The notes: generated by a model from the sequence alone, not told the origin. Counted from the first letter of the stretch, positions 28,046 to 36,860 are shown. The stretch: DNA of 64,000 nucleotides from Pseudomonadales bacterium (GCA_002708905.1 PAPM01000007.1:79996-143995), one strand, 5' to 3'. Translations and numbers: made by a program.

Positions 28046-28059
28046 TTGACGTACGTCAA
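28046..28059. promoter_or_regulatory. FNR/Anr box in the hsp20 promoter
   Basis: TTGACGTACGTCAA is a perfect palindrome of the FNR type (consensus TTGAT-N4-ATCAA, here with the common C/G variant). A TATAAA at 28082-28087 lies downstream. A start near 28094 would place the box centre at about -41.5, the class II activator position. Confidence 0.75.
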
Positions 28060-28124
28060 TTGAAATCTCACCAAGCGGCCTTATAAATAGCCCTGTAACT
28101 GGCACAATCAGGAGGGAATCGACC

Positions 28125-28574
28125 ATGAGCACGTCCAAACATCTGAGTAACTCCCCAAGGGGGTTCGACAGCTTTCAACAACTGGTAGACAACTTTTTTG
28201 GTCGCAGTAGCGGGGGCTTTCCGGCTTTCGCCAATGAGACCTTTAACATGCCGGCCACTGATATTTCGGAGAACGAAACCGAATATACCATCAGTGCGGA
28301 GTTACCCGGCATCAGGAAAGAGGACATTGACGTTTCGCTGCACGACGGTGTGCTTTCCATCGAGGCCCACAGCAAAAGCGAACATGAGGAAAAAGGGGAT
28401 AAGCAAATACGATCCGAGCGTCGCTATGGCAAGTTTATCCGGCGATTTACCTTGGGTGAAAACGCCGACGAATCTGCGGTACAGGCGAAGTTCGAGGATG
28501 GTGTACTGAAGCTTGTGGTGAAAAAGACTTCACCGCAGGAGACCCCCAAACCCAAAGCCATACCGATTTCCTGA
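28125..28574 (+). CDS. Small heat shock protein (Hsp20/alpha-crystallin)
   Basis: ATP-independent holdase chaperone. The 149-residue protein has a short N-terminal arm (FDSFQQLVDNFFGRS), an alpha-crystallin domain (about 43-140, PATDISENETEYTISAELPG, then EDGVLKLVVKK) and a C-terminal IPIS that matches the I-x-I oligomerisation motif. GGAGGG lies 8 bp before the ATG. Its promoter carries an FNR-type box with good class II geometry, so low oxygen, rather than heat alone, may control it. Confidence 0.95.
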   Translation: MSTSKHLSNSPRGFDSFQQLVDNFFGRSSGGFPAFANETFNMPATDISENETEYTISAELPGIRKEDIDVSLHDGVLSIEAHSKSEHEEKGDKQIRSERRYGKFIRRFTLGENADESAVQAKFEDGVLKLVVKKTSPQETPKPKAIPIS

Positions 28575-28584
28575 GGTCAAAACG

Positions 28585-28616
28585 AAAACAGGCGCATTGG
28601 ATGATGCGCCTGTTTT
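28585..28616. terminator. Bidirectional terminator between hsp20 and fnr
   Basis: Perfect 13-bp arms AAAACAGGCGCAT (28585-28597) and ATGCGCCTGTTTT (28604-28616). It separates the convergent hsp20 and fnr genes. Confidence 0.92.
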
Positions 28617-28635
28617 GCGGAAAAAAGGTAATTAC

Positions 28636-29397
28636 TCAGGCTGTCTTGGCGTCGGACTCCATGCCATTGGCCATATGACAGAGTCCCTGCATATCCAGTA
28701 CTTCCACTTCTTTGCCGTCCACATAAATCACCCCTTGCTTCTGCAAACGGGTGAAAACACGGGACACGGTTTCAACGGCAAGCCCTAGGAAGTTGCCGAT
28801 ATCATTACGGGACATAGGCAACCGGAACCCGGAAGCGGACAAGCCGCGCTTGGTGTGGCGGGTGGAGATGCTCAGCAACAGTGAAGCAATGCGCTCCTCT
28901 GCACTCTTCTTGCTAAGCAACATAATCAGCTGTTGGTCAGCCTGAATCTCTTTACTCATTAACTGAAAGAAGTGACGCTGCAGAGTCGGGATTTTGGCGG
29001 ACAGGAACTCCAGCTTTTCGAACGGAATTTCACAGACCGCAGCCGTTTCCAGCGCCTTCGCTGAGTTGGAATGAATATTGGTGCTGATACCATCAACACC
29101 CAACACCTCGCCCGGCAAATAAAACCCGGTAACCTGTTCTTCGCCGTCTTCTGTTACCGAATAGGTCTTGATGGTGCCACTACGTACAGCATAGATCGAT
29201 GCAAAAGGGTCACTGGCACGAAAAAGATGCTCGCCTTTCTTTAAAGGTTTACTGCGCTTGATAATTTTGTCGAGTTCATCCAGCTGGGTCTCATCGACCG
29301 CCACAGGAAGGCAAATAGGGTTCAGGCTACAATCCGTGCAGGATACGTTGATGTTGCGAGTAGGAACGCGGTTCTTGCAATCGTGCTCTGAAGACAT
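28636..29397 (-). CDS. fnr: Oxygen-sensing regulator FNR/Anr
   Basis: CRP-family regulator with an oxygen-labile [4Fe-4S] cluster that activates low-oxygen genes. The 253-residue protein has the cluster cysteines C20, C23, C29 and C122, identical in numbering to E. coli FNR. A cyclic-nucleotide-type beta barrel (about 50-140), dimer helix and C-terminal helix-turn-helix follow (NDIGNFLGLAVETVSRVFTR), with the E-x-x-S-R recognition pattern for TTGAT half-sites. Matching boxes precede hemN and hsp20 on either side of it. Confidence 0.97.
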   Translation of the reverse strand: MSSEHDCKNRVPTRNINVSCTDCSLNPICLPVAVDETQLDELDKIIKRSKPLKKGEHLFRASDPFASIYAVRSGTIKTYSVTEDGEEQVTGFYLPGEVLGVDGISTNIHSNSAKALETAAVCEIPFEKLEFLSAKIPTLQRHFFQLMSKEIQADQQLIMLLSKKSAEERIASLLLSISTRHTKRGLSASGFRLPMSRNDIGNFLGLAVETVSRVFTRLQKQGVIYVDGKEVEVLDMQGLCHMANGMESDAKTA

Positions 29398-29426
29398 AGG
29401 TGATTCCGTGCCATGTTGCCGAGACC

Positions 29427-29447
29427 ATTAGATCTCGCTTATCTAAT
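29427..29447. promoter_or_regulatory. Inverted repeat upstream of fnr
   Basis: ATTAGAT-N7-ATCTAAT lies 30 bp before the fnr start codon, in the 80-bp gap after hemN. It could be an operator or a weak hairpin ending the hemN message; it does not match the FNR consensus. Confidence 0.35.
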
Positions 29448-29477
29448 ATGCGGCGATGTTAACACGTATTTGCCTTG

Positions 29478-30887
29478 CTAGAGAACTCTTGAAAAACGCG
29501 TGCCATCTTTCATGTGCTGGGGTAAGTAGATATCGAACAACATGCAGATCTTGCGGATCACCAAGCGCCCCTTTGAGGTGACGTTATAAACACCCCCCTG
29601 GCGCGCCAGCAACCCCTCTTCGACAAAACAATTCAACCCTCTGATTTCATTGAAAAAATACTCCCCAAAAACGATACCATACTGTTCTTCGATCTGGCTC
29701 GGGACAAGCCAGTTCTGGCACAACAGGGACATAATGACGGCGCGACGAATTTCGTCATCGGTGGACAAAAGCACGCCTGCGGTAATGGGTGAATCTCCCT
29801 TCTCCATCAATCCTTGATACTCAGTAATAGATTTGGTGTTCTGACAATACACATTGTTGATCAGGCTGATAGAGGAAACCCCCAGCCCCACCAGATCTGC
29901 GTCCTTGAATGTGGTATAGCCCTGGAAATTACGATGCAGATTGCCTTCCGCTTGCGCCACAGCCAGTTCATCCGTGGGTTTGGCAAAATGATCCATCCCG
30001 ATGTACACATAGCCTGCATCAATCAGCTGATTGGACGCAGCACAGAGTATCTGTAACTTTTCCTCTACAAGCGGCAGAGCCTCCTCCGGCAACAACCCCT
30101 GGGATTTGAAGCGCTGCGGCAGGTGAGCATAGTTAAATAACGAGATGCGGTCAGGAGAAAGCTCGATTACCCGGTTAATGGTATCCCGCACAGACGCAAC
30201 CGATTGATAAGGCAAACCATAGATCAAATCAAAATTAACGGACCTGAACTGGTAATTTCGAGATGCCATCATCAGCTCTTCAATCTGCTGAAATGGCTGG
30301 ACACGATTGATTGCCTCCTGCACCTTGCGGTCAAAATCCTGAATACCCAGACTGATCCGATTGAAACCCAAGCCTTTTAGCAATCCCAACTTGTCAGCGG
30401 TCATGGTTCTTGGGTCAATTTCTATGGAGTATTCACCCCGTTCGGAATCCACCAGATGGAAATGACGTCCAATTTCAAACCAAAGCTCGGTTAGTTCTGC
30501 CTCATTAAAGTAGGTAGGCGTGCCGCCACCCCAATGCATCTGATAGACAGGGCGTCCCTGATCAAAATCTCTGGATTTCATTCGTATCTCTTTGATCAAC
30601 GCATCCAGATATCGGCGTTTCTTCTCATCACTCTGGGTAATTACTTTATTACAGGCACAGTAGTAACAAAGGGAGGCACAAAAGGGTAAATGAACATACA
30701 GTGAAAGGGGCATTCGGGATTCATTGCTGCGCCCCACCGCACCCAGATAGTCTTCATGGGTAAACTCCTCATGAAACTGAAGTGCTGTCGGGTAAGATGT
30801 ATACCTTGGACCAGCAACATCATGCTGCCTGATGAATTCGCTATCCCATAGCGAATCCTCTTCCAAACCCTCTTTCACCACATGCAT
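29478..30887 (-). CDS. hemN: Oxygen-independent coproporphyrinogen III oxidase HemN
   Basis: Radical SAM enzyme making protoporphyrinogen IX for heme without oxygen. The 469-residue protein starts at the ATG at 30887, 7 bp after an AGGA, in preference to a TTG two codons earlier. The N-terminal YTSYPTALQF motif, CxxxCxxC cluster motif (FCASLCYYCACN), GGGTPTYF and a C-terminal HemN domain (RGLNCFVEEGLLAR) are present. The promoter holds an FNR box, so it should be induced at low oxygen. It lies upstream of fnr on the same strand. Confidence 0.96.
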   Translation of the reverse strand: MHVVKEGLEEDSLWDSEFIRQHDVAGPRYTSYPTALQFHEEFTHEDYLGAVGRSNESRMPLSLYVHLPFCASLCYYCACNKVITQSDEKKRRYLDALIKEIRMKSRDFDQGRPVYQMHWGGGTPTYFNEAELTELWFEIGRHFHLVDSERGEYSIEIDPRTMTADKLGLLKGLGFNRISLGIQDFDRKVQEAINRVQPFQQIEELMMASRNYQFRSVNFDLIYGLPYQSVASVRDTINRVIELSPDRISLFNYAHLPQRFKSQGLLPEEALPLVEEKLQILCAASNQLIDAGYVYIGMDHFAKPTDELAVAQAEGNLHRNFQGYTTFKDADLVGLGVSSISLINNVYCQNTKSITEYQGLMEKGDSPITAGVLLSTDDEIRRAVIMSLLCQNWLVPSQIEEQYGIVFGEYFFNEIRGLNCFVEEGLLARQGGVYNVTSKGRLVIRKICMLFDIYLPQHMKDGTRFSRVL

Positions 30888-30961
30888 AGCCAAATCCTGT
30901 CACCGCGAATTTATGCGTTTATGATAAGTATCGCATTATGCTGAAACGCCGAAAGCGTGTC

Positions 30962-30975
30962 TTGACCCACGTCAA
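30962..30975. promoter_or_regulatory. FNR/Anr box in the hemN promoter
   Basis: TTGACCCACGTCAA has perfect TTGAC/GTCAA half-sites. On the minus strand a CATAAT (-10 like, 30940-30935) follows. A start near 30928 puts the box centre at about -41, the class II position. hemN is a known FNR/Anr target in gammaproteobacteria. Confidence 0.8.
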
Positions 30976-31024
30976 AGCAGGCATTCCTCTCCCATTGCCC
31001 TCCCCCAATCGTTTGATCCAAAAC

Positions 31025-31055
31025 AAAAAAGCCGACAACTCATCGTTGTCGGCTT
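31025..31055 (-). terminator. recA terminator
   Basis: AAGCCGACAA (31029-31038) pairs with TTGTCGGCTT (31046-31055). The A-tract on the plus strand gives the T-run for leftward transcription, about 40 bp after the recA stop. Confidence 0.9.
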
Positions 31056-31093
31056 CTCACAGTTTTTAACCAGACTGGAACAAATGAGGCCTG

Positions 31094-32125
31094 TCAGGCT
31101 TCTTCTAGAACCTCTTCATCCTTGCTGCTGGGTACTTTGATACTGAGCATCTGGTTACGGATCTCCTGCTCGATAGCATTCGCTATATCAGGATTATCCT
31201 CCAGGAACTTGGACGCATTGGCCTTACCCTGGCCTATTTTGTCACCTTGATAGGAGTACCAGGCACCAGATTTATCCACCAAGCCGCAGGCGACTCCAAG
31301 GTCCAGCACTTCGCCCATGTGGTAAATACCGGAACCGTACAGAATCTGAAACTCGGCCTGTTTGAAGGGCGGAGCCACCTTGTTTTTCACCACTTTCACC
31401 CTGGTTTCATTACCCACCACCTCTTCGCCCTGTTTAACGGCACCGGTACGGCGGATATCCAGTCGAACAGAGGAATAGAACTTCAGCGCGTTACCACCTG
31501 TGGTGGTCTCGGGGTTGCCGAACATCACACCGATCTTCATACGGATCTGGTTGATAAATACAACCAGGCAATTTGCCTGCTTCACGCTACCGGTAATCTT
31601 ACGCAGAGCCTGAGACATCAGGCGGGCTTGCAAACCTACGTGGCTGTCGCCCATCTCACCTTCGATTTCGGCTTTGGGCACCAGTGCGGCAACCGAGTCC
31701 ACAATGATGACGTCCACCGCATTGGAACGTACCAGCATGTCGGTAATTTCCAGCGCCTGTTCCCCTGTATCCGGCTGGGATACTAACAAATCATCTACAT
31801 TCACGCCGAGTTTCTGGGCGTAAATCGGGTCAAGAGCGTGCTCAGCGTCAACGAAGGCACAGGTAAGCCCCTGCTTTTGAGCCTGTGCAACGGTGCTCAA
31901 TGTCAGAGTCGTTTTACCGGAGGACTCAGGACCATAGATTTCAACAATGCGGCCTTTCGGCAAGCCACCAATGCCCAGCGCGATATCCAGCCCAAGGGAG
32001 CCCGTGGATATGGACGGGATAGCCTGCAGCTCCTGATCGCCCATGCGCATGACAGCACCCTTGCCAAATTGACGCTCAATCTGGGAAAGCGCTGCACCAA
32101 GTGCCTTTTTCTTGTTGTCATCCAT
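31094..32125 (-). CDS. recA: Recombinase RecA
   Basis: Strand-exchange protein and SOS co-protease. The 343-residue protein has Walker A ([10 protein letters not shown], about 66-75), the conserved [20 protein letters not shown] with the L2 loop, and a normal acidic C-terminus ([11 protein letters not shown]). A LexA box lies 39 bp upstream of the start. cinA/pncC is upstream, as usual, but recX is displaced about 6 kb downstream by the hemN-fnr-hsp20-monooxygenase segment. Confidence 0.99.
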   Translation of the reverse strand: MDDNKKKALGAALSQIERQFGKGAVMRMGDQELQAIPSISTGSLGLDIALGIGGLPKGRIVEIYGPESSGKTTLTLSTVAQAQKQGLTCAFVDAEHALDPIYAQKLGVNVDDLLVSQPDTGEQALEITDMLVRSNAVDVIIVDSVAALVPKAEIEGEMGDSHVGLQARLMSQALRKITGSVKQANCLVVFINQIRMKIGVMFGNPETTTGGNALKFYSSVRLDIRRTGAVKQGEEVVGNETRVKVVKNKVAPPFKQAEFQILYGSGIYHMGEVLDLGVACGLVDKSGAWYSYQGDKIGQGKANASKFLEDNPDIANAIEQEIRNQMLSIKVPSSKDEEVLEEA

Positions 32126-32163
32126 CAGTCAATCCTCACAGTTTATTCGACCACCCAATCAAT

Positions 32164-32183
32164 TACTGTATATTTAAACAGTA
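32164..32183. promoter_or_regulatory. LexA (SOS) box of recA
   Basis: TACTGTATATTTAAACAGTA matches the gammaproteobacterial LexA consensus CTGT-N8-ACAG with flanking TA/TA symmetry. It lies between the cinA stop and the recA start, and fits SOS induction of recA. Confidence 0.93.
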
Positions 32184-32744
32184 TTATTTGGATTCATCAA
32201 GTGATTGAGTCAATTCTTTTTCAACCGCCTGTTCTACCACCTGGCAACCCGGATGATCTGCCAGCCATTTGCGTATTCTCACCAACAAACCCTGCAATGC
32301 CAGGGTTACTGCAGCGGCCCGTACATCGCGGCGCCCCCCCGGCAAAACCACCATTGAGGAGTCCACCTCACCCCTTATGTTCCAGGCCAACCAGACAGTG
32401 CCAACCGGCTTTTCTTCCGTGCCGCCGTCCGGCCCCGCGATGCCGCTGATGGCAACCGAAAAATCCGCTTCCGATTTCTTGAGTGCCCCCACCGCCATTT
32501 CCTCAACCACGGCCTGGCTGACCGCGCCATGCTTGCTCAATGTTCGTTGTTTGACACCCAGCATCTGCCGCTTGGCGTCATTACTGTAGGTGACATAGGT
32601 ACGATCGAACCAGAGAGAACTCCCCGCTACCTGGGTAATCGCCTGGGAAACCCAACCCCCGGTACAGGATTCAGCCGTCACAATCTTCTTGTTTTTATCC
32701 GCCAACAGAGCACCGAGCTGAGTAGCCAGCGCCTCGATCAGCAT
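32184..32744 (-). CDS. Nicotinamide-nucleotide amidase (PncC/CinA C-terminal domain)
   Basis: Deamidates nicotinamide mononucleotide to recycle pyridine nucleotides. It is the short, stand-alone CinA-C form (about 186 residues) with TAESCTGGW (catalytic Ser/Thr region), TYSNDAKRQMLGV and ISGIAGPDGGT. The start is uncertain: ATGs at 32744, 32768 and 32774 are in frame with no strong ribosome site; 32744 gives the common family N-terminus. It lies directly upstream of recA, as in many relatives. Confidence 0.9.
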   Translation of the reverse strand: MLIEALATQLGALLADKNKKIVTAESCTGGWVSQAITQVAGSSLWFDRTYVTYSNDAKRQMLGVKQRTLSKHGAVSQAVVEEMAVGALKKSEADFSVAISGIAGPDGGTEEKPVGTVWLAWNIRGEVDSSMVVLPGGRRDVRAAAVTLALQGLLVRIRKWLADHPGCQVVEQAVEKELTQSLDESK

Positions 32745-32969
32745 GATTTGATCCGAGTACAACAACATAGACATTTCTAGGTAAATAAAATTGCCCTGAA
32801 TTCTACTGGTTTCACCGGCTGGGGACCACGCTGAATGCCGCCTATTTTTGGTAGTTAACCGAACTGACTGCCGGCCCTGCATTTTGCTGTGCTAAATCTT
32901 TTAAACCCATGCAGACAAGGTACAATGCCTCTTTTTCCATCTTTGAACCGGGACTGATCAGAAAACAGC

Positions 32970-35555
32970 ATGTCTGCAGCGCAAGAACAACAATCCAAAC
33001 ACACCCCCATGATGGAGCAGTACCTGCGAATAAAAGCAGAACATCCTCAGGAGCTGGTGTTCTATCGCATGGGCGATTTTTATGAGCTGTTCTATGAGGA
33101 CGCGCAGAAAGCGGCGGACCTGCTGGATATCACGCTCACTCAACGGGGGCAATCGGCCGGTAAACCCATTCCCATGGCGGGTGTACCCTATCATGCTGCA
33201 GAAGGCTATCTGGCAAGACTGGTTAAAATGGGCGTGTCAGTCGCGGTAGCAGAGCAGATTGGCGACCCCGCCGCCAGTAAAGGGCCGGTTGAACGCAAGG
33301 TGGTGCGTATCGTTACTCCGGGAACGGTTAGCGACGAAGCTCTGCTGGACGAAAAATACGACAATCTGCTCTGCGCTATTACCCAGCATCTGGAAAAATT
33401 CGGCATCGCCCACCTGGATATATCCAGCGGCCGATTTTACGTTTCCGAGGTCGAAGGTGAGCCGGCCTTAATGGCCGAGATCGCCCGCCTGAACCCCGCT
33501 GAATTGCTGGTGGCGGAGGAATCCCATGTTTATGCACTGGTTTCCGACCGTCGCGGCGTGCGCACCCGCCCGGCCTGGGATTTCGATCAGGAATCCGGTC
33601 AACGTGCCTTGGTGCAGCAATTTCAAACCCAGGATCTGGGAGGCTTCGGTTGCGACAACATGACCGTCGCCATCGCGGCTGCCGGTTGCCTGCTGCAATA
33701 TGCCAAGGAAACCCAGAGGGCCGCCTTACCCCATATCCGCGGCCTGGCGGTGGAAACCCTGAACGATTGTGTGGTGCTGGACAGCGCCACCCGTCGCAAC
33801 CTGGAACTGACAGAAAACATCCACGGGGAAGACCGCTACACCCTGGCCTGGGTACTGGATAAAACCAAGACCGCCATGGGCGGCCGTATGCTGCGGCGCT
33901 GGCTGCACCGCCCTATTCGGGATCGCAAGCAACTGGCCCAGCGGCAGGACATCATTGCAGCCCTGCTCGATAACTACCAATATGAACCGGTACAAGCCGT
34001 ACTCAAGCAAATCGGAGACATCGAGCGTATTCTGGCCCGGGTGGCTCTCAAGTCCGCCCGCCCCCGTGACCTGTCCCGACTACGGGATGCCTTCAACGCG
34101 CTGCCACCCTTGCAGGAAGCGATCGAAGCCATCCAGTCAACGGTTATTTCATCCCTGGCCTATGACATCGGTACCTACCCGGACCTGGCAGACCTGCTCA
34201 ACCGCGCCATCATTGAAACACCACCGGTTCTGATCCGTGACGGTGGAGTGGTCGCCGAGGGCTACGATAGCGAGCTGGATGAGTTACGGGGCATCAGCGA
34301 AAATGCGGGCCAGTATCTGGTGGACCTGGAAGAGCGCGAACGGGAACGAACCGGTCTCGCCTCCCTCAAAGTCGGCTACAACCGAGTGCATGGCTATTAC
34401 ATAGAAATCAGTAAGTCCCAGGCCAAGCAGGCGCCGGAAGAATATATTCGCCGCCAGACCCTGAAGAATGCAGAGCGTTACATTACGCCCGAACTGAAAG
34501 CATTTGAAGACAAAGCGCTAAGCGCCAAGAGCCGGGCCCTGGCCCGTGAAAAAGCGCTGTTTGATGCTCTATTGGACACCTTGAGTGAACAGCTTTTTGA
34601 ACTGCAAAGCAGCTTTATGGCTGTGGCCGAACTGGACGTATTGGCCTGCCTGGCAGAGAGGGCAGACAACCTGGCACTATCAAGACCCACCCTGGCGGAT
34701 GAAGCCGGGCTGCAGATTGAGGCCGGCCGTCATCCTGTGGTCGAGCAGGTATTAAGTGACGCCTTCATTCCCAACGATTTGCGCCTGGACAGCTATCGCC
34801 GCATGCTGGTGATCACCGGCCCCAATATGGGTGGTAAGTCTACCTTCATGCGGCAAACGGCCTTAATTGCCATTCTGGCGCACGTAGGTAGTTTTGTGCC
34901 GGCGGCCAGTGCCAAAATCGGGCCCATCGACCGCATTTTTACCCGTATCGGCTCCTCGGATGACCTGGCCAGCGGACGCTCCACTTTTATGGTGGAAATG
35001 ACTGAAACCGCCAACATCCTGCACAATGCCACCCGGCAAAGCCTGGTGCTGATGGATGAAATCGGTCGCGGCACCAGTACTTTTGACGGCCTTTCCCTGG
35101 CTTGGGCCTGCGCCAACCATCTGGCGGTTAAAATTCAGGCATTGACCCTGTTTGCCACCCATTATTTTGAGTTGACCCAGCTGCCGGATCAGGCACCCAA
35201 CGTAGTAAATGTGCATCTGGCGGCCAAAGAGCAAGGTGATACTATTCTCTTCCTGCACAAGGTGTTGGAAGGTCCGGCGAACCAAAGTTATGGTTTGCAG
35301 GTGGCAAAACTGGCGGGCGTGCCGGCCAATGTGATCAGCAATGCCCGCAAGAAATTGGCTCAACTGGAGAAACAGGAACTCAACAGCCAGGCACTGAGCC
35401 ACGCCAATCAGCCCCTGCAGTCTGACCTGTTTGCAGAACCACCAACACCCCACCCAGTGGTAGAGATGTTGGGCAAACTTGATCCGGACTGTTTGAATGC
35501 AAGACAGGCGCTGGATCTGGTGTACAAAATGAAAGAAATGACTGAAAAGTCATAG
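32970..35555 (+). CDS. mutS: DNA mismatch repair protein MutS
   Basis: Recognises mismatches and starts repair with MutL. The 861-residue protein has the mismatch-reading F37-x-E39 in [10 protein letters not shown], connector and lever domains (LESS-type [10 protein letters not shown]), Walker A near 618 ([13 protein letters not shown]), Walker [17 protein letters not shown] and a C-terminal tetramer helix region. Divergent from cinA and followed by fdxA, a conserved order. Confidence 0.98.
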   Translation: MSAAQEQQSKHTPMMEQYLRIKAEHPQELVFYRMGDFYELFYEDAQKAADLLDITLTQRGQSAGKPIPMAGVPYHAAEGYLARLVKMGVSVAVAEQIGDPAASKGPVERKVVRIVTPGTVSDEALLDEKYDNLLCAITQHLEKFGIAHLDISSGRFYVSEVEGEPALMAEIARLNPAELLVAEESHVYALVSDRRGVRTRPAWDFDQESGQRALVQQFQTQDLGGFGCDNMTVAIAAAGCLLQYAKETQRAALPHIRGLAVETLNDCVVLDSATRRNLELTENIHGEDRYTLAWVLDKTKTAMGGRMLRRWLHRPIRDRKQLAQRQDIIAALLDNYQYEPVQAVLKQIGDIERILARVALKSARPRDLSRLRDAFNALPPLQEAIEAIQSTVISSLAYDIGTYPDLADLLNRAIIETPPVLIRDGGVVAEGYDSELDELRGISENAGQYLVDLEERERERTGLASLKVGYNRVHGYYIEISKSQAKQAPEEYIRRQTLKNAERYITPELKAFEDKALSAKSRALAREKALFDALLDTLSEQLFELQSSFMAVAELDVLACLAERADNLALSRPTLADEAGLQIEAGRHPVVEQVLSDAFIPNDLRLDSYRRMLVITGPNMGGKSTFMRQTALIAILAHVGSFVPAASAKIGPIDRIFTRIGSSDDLASGRSTFMVEMTETANILHNATRQSLVLMDEIGRGTSTFDGLSLAWACANHLAVKIQALTLFATHYFELTQLPDQAPNVVNVHLAAKEQGDTILFLHKVLEGPANQSYGLQVAKLAGVPANVISNARKKLAQLEKQELNSQALSHANQPLQSDLFAEPPTPHPVVEMLGKLDPDCLNARQALDLVYKMKEMTEKS

Positions 35556-35611
35556 TTCTCAATCATTTGTATACCAAGGGCTTGTCGGCGCTGCAGGATT
35601 CACGATTAAAG

Positions 35612-35640
35612 TTGCCTGGAGTCGGTATAGGCAGTAGACT
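35612..35640 (+). promoter_or_regulatory. Sigma-70 promoter of fdxA
   Basis: TTGCCT at 35612-35617, 17-bp spacer, TAGACT at 35635-35640, 34 bp before the fdxA start. The 13 bases TAGGCAGTAGACT recur at the plsB promoter in the same relative position. Confidence 0.6.
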
Positions 35641-35674
35641 CCCCCGCGTAAAAAATTGTAGAGGGCACTAATTC

Positions 35675-35998
35675 ATGACATTCGTTGTTACCGATAACTG
35701 CATCAGATGCAAATACACGGACTGCGTTGAAGTTTGTCCGGTGGACTGCTTCTACGAAGGACCCAATTTTCTGGTAATTCACCCCGATGAGTGTATCGAC
35801 TGCGCTCTGTGTGAGCCGGAATGCCCTGCCAATGCCATTTACTCAGAAGATGAAGTGCCGGCTGACCAACAGCAGTTCATCGAACTGAACGCTGAGCTGG
35901 CCGAAACCTGGCCAAATATCACCGAGAAGAAAGACTCCCTGCCTGACGCTGAAGAGTGGGATGGTGTGGAAGGTAAGATTCAATACCTGGAAAAATAA
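35675..35998 (+). CDS. fdxA: 7Fe ferredoxin FdxA
   Basis: Small electron carrier with one [3Fe-4S] and one [4Fe-4S] cluster. The 107-residue protein carries cysteines C9, C17, C21 and C40, C43, C46, C50 in the [17 protein letters not shown] and [12 protein letters not shown] motifs, plus the C-terminal extension usual for this type. GAGGG precedes the ATG. In Pseudomonas this gene also precedes an Rsm small RNA and rpoS. Confidence 0.97.
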   Translation: MTFVVTDNCIRCKYTDCVEVCPVDCFYEGPNFLVIHPDECIDCALCEPECPANAIYSEDEVPADQQQFIELNAELAETWPNITEKKDSLPDAEEWDGVEGKIQYLEK

Positions 35999-36003
35999 TT
36001 CAG

Positions 36004-36034
36004 ACAAAAAAGAAGGGCGGTTTTTACACCGCCC
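36004..36034. terminator. Terminator shared by fdxA and the first Rsm small RNA
   Basis: GGGCGGT (36015-36021) pairs with ACCGCCC (36028-36034). On the minus strand it is followed by TTCTTTTTTG, a good T-run, so it ends the leftward small RNA; it can also stop fdxA read-through. Its sequence is repeated, slightly changed, at 36372-36403. Confidence 0.88.
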
Positions 36035-36207
36035 CACCTCGCTTGGATATCCTTACCCAGGCATCCTGCCTAAACGTCCTTGACGATCATCCTGATCGTG
36101 TCCCTCAGATCAGCGTCCTGCCGATGAATTAATAGTAACCCAAACAATTCGATACGCTAGCACTACAATTTGAAACAAACCCAACTCGACTGTCCGACAA
36201 AACCTCT
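36004..36207 (-). ncRNA. CsrA-sequestering small RNA, RsmZ/CsrB type (copy 1)
   Basis: Predicted non-coding RNA that binds and titrates CsrA/RsmA. Read leftward, the region 36050-36120 carries six GGA motifs, three as CAGGA. Two sit in perfect hairpin loops: AGGC-AGGAT-GCCT (36059-36071) and ACGATC-AGGAT-GATCGT (36083-36099). It ends at the hairpin plus T-run at 36004-36034. The 5' end is an estimate from a TATATA at 36214-36219; a shorter form starting near 36125 (after TATTAAT) is possible. Location between fdxA and rpoS is that of rsmZ in Pseudomonas. A GacA box lies upstream. No convincing reading frame is present. Confidence 0.85.
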
Positions 36208-36295
36208 TATCCCTATATAGATCAAAGAATTACGATAGCCAATTTGGCTTAGGAGGTGGGGTATTTGAGGAGAAAAGACGACTCTCGCACACCAA

Positions 36296-36313
36296 TGTAA
36301 GAAATTTCCTACA
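36296..36313. promoter_or_regulatory. GacA box upstream of Rsm small RNA copy 1
   Basis: TGTAAG-AAATTT-CCTACA, one base short of a perfect palindrome, matches the GacA upstream activating sequence TGTAAG-N6-CTTACA. Its centre is about 97 bp from the predicted start at 36207, or about 180 bp from the alternative start near 36125. Confidence 0.85.
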
Positions 36314-36371
36314 CAGCTGGGAGATTATGTCCTATGATGATTTTAACGATTAATTCGGAACAAATTCTTTG

Positions 36372-36403
36372 GACAAAAACAAAGAAGGGCGGTTTAACCG
36401 CCC
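36372..36403 (-). terminator. Terminator of Rsm small RNA copy 2
   Basis: GGGCGG and CCGCCC (36387-36403) form the stem. Leftward it is followed by TTCTTTGTTTTTG. The flanks (GCGAGGT before, TTCTTT after, minus-strand sense) match those of the first small RNA terminator, showing common origin. Confidence 0.9.
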
Positions 36404-36736
36404 ACCTCGCTTCGAATCTTCCTGATCCTGTTTGCTTTGCTTCCGTTCCTGCTAAATCCTGCTTCTTTCCCTGACCGGCGTTCCTCTGCCTGAATCCGTT
36501 TCCATCCTGGATTGCCGCAAATTCCGTTTGCAGCTCCTTTTCGCTTCCCTGCGGTAGTCCTTTACCCAATCCTGTTTCCTTCCTGGAAACTCCGTGCTAA
36601 TCCCTTGAGGCTCCTGCCATCAGCTCTTCCTGAACTGGCCAACATCCTGTCGACAAGGAGTAGTCTACTTGATCGTTCATCAGGGACAATTACCCGGAAG
36701 CACCGACCAGATTCTGAGACGACACCAGAATGCCTG
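36372..36736 (-). ncRNA. Large CsrB-like CsrA-sequestering small RNA (copy 2)
   Basis: Predicted RNA of about 365 nt. Between 36418 and 36650 the minus strand has about 22 GGA motifs, 10 of them as CAGGA, far above chance. Several lie in small hairpin loops: GGC-AGGA-GCC (36609-36618), TTCC-AGGAA-GGAA (36576-36588) and TCC-AGGAT-GGA (36501-36511). It ends in a hairpin with T-run and begins about 7 bp after a TATATA at 36743-36748. The count and layout resemble enterobacterial CsrB more than the short RsmZ. A perfect GacA box lies about 88 bp upstream of the predicted start. The 5' end is inferred, not seen. Confidence 0.88.
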
Positions 36737-36815
36737 TTTTTCTATATAAATCAGTGAATTGCCTAACCCTTACCGGCATAACCCTGGGTAAGTTTTATAC
36801 AAGAACTTACGCTAA

Positions 36816-36833
36816 TGTAAGAAATATCTTACA
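36816..36833. promoter_or_regulatory. Perfect GacA box upstream of Rsm small RNA copy 2
   Basis: TGTAAG-AAATAT-CTTACA is a perfect match to the GacA activating sequence and a perfect palindrome in its arms. It lies between the rpoS terminator and the small RNA promoter (centre about 88 bp before the estimated start). Confidence 0.9.
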
Positions 36834-36860
36834 GCCATGCGAGCCAATTTCTCACCAACA

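Noticed and set aside
36309..36569. An 86-codon open frame on the minus strand within the second small RNA
   Set aside because: It reads through the GGA-rich RNA and its terminator hairpin, lacks a ribosome site and has odd composition; the RNA features explain the sequence better.
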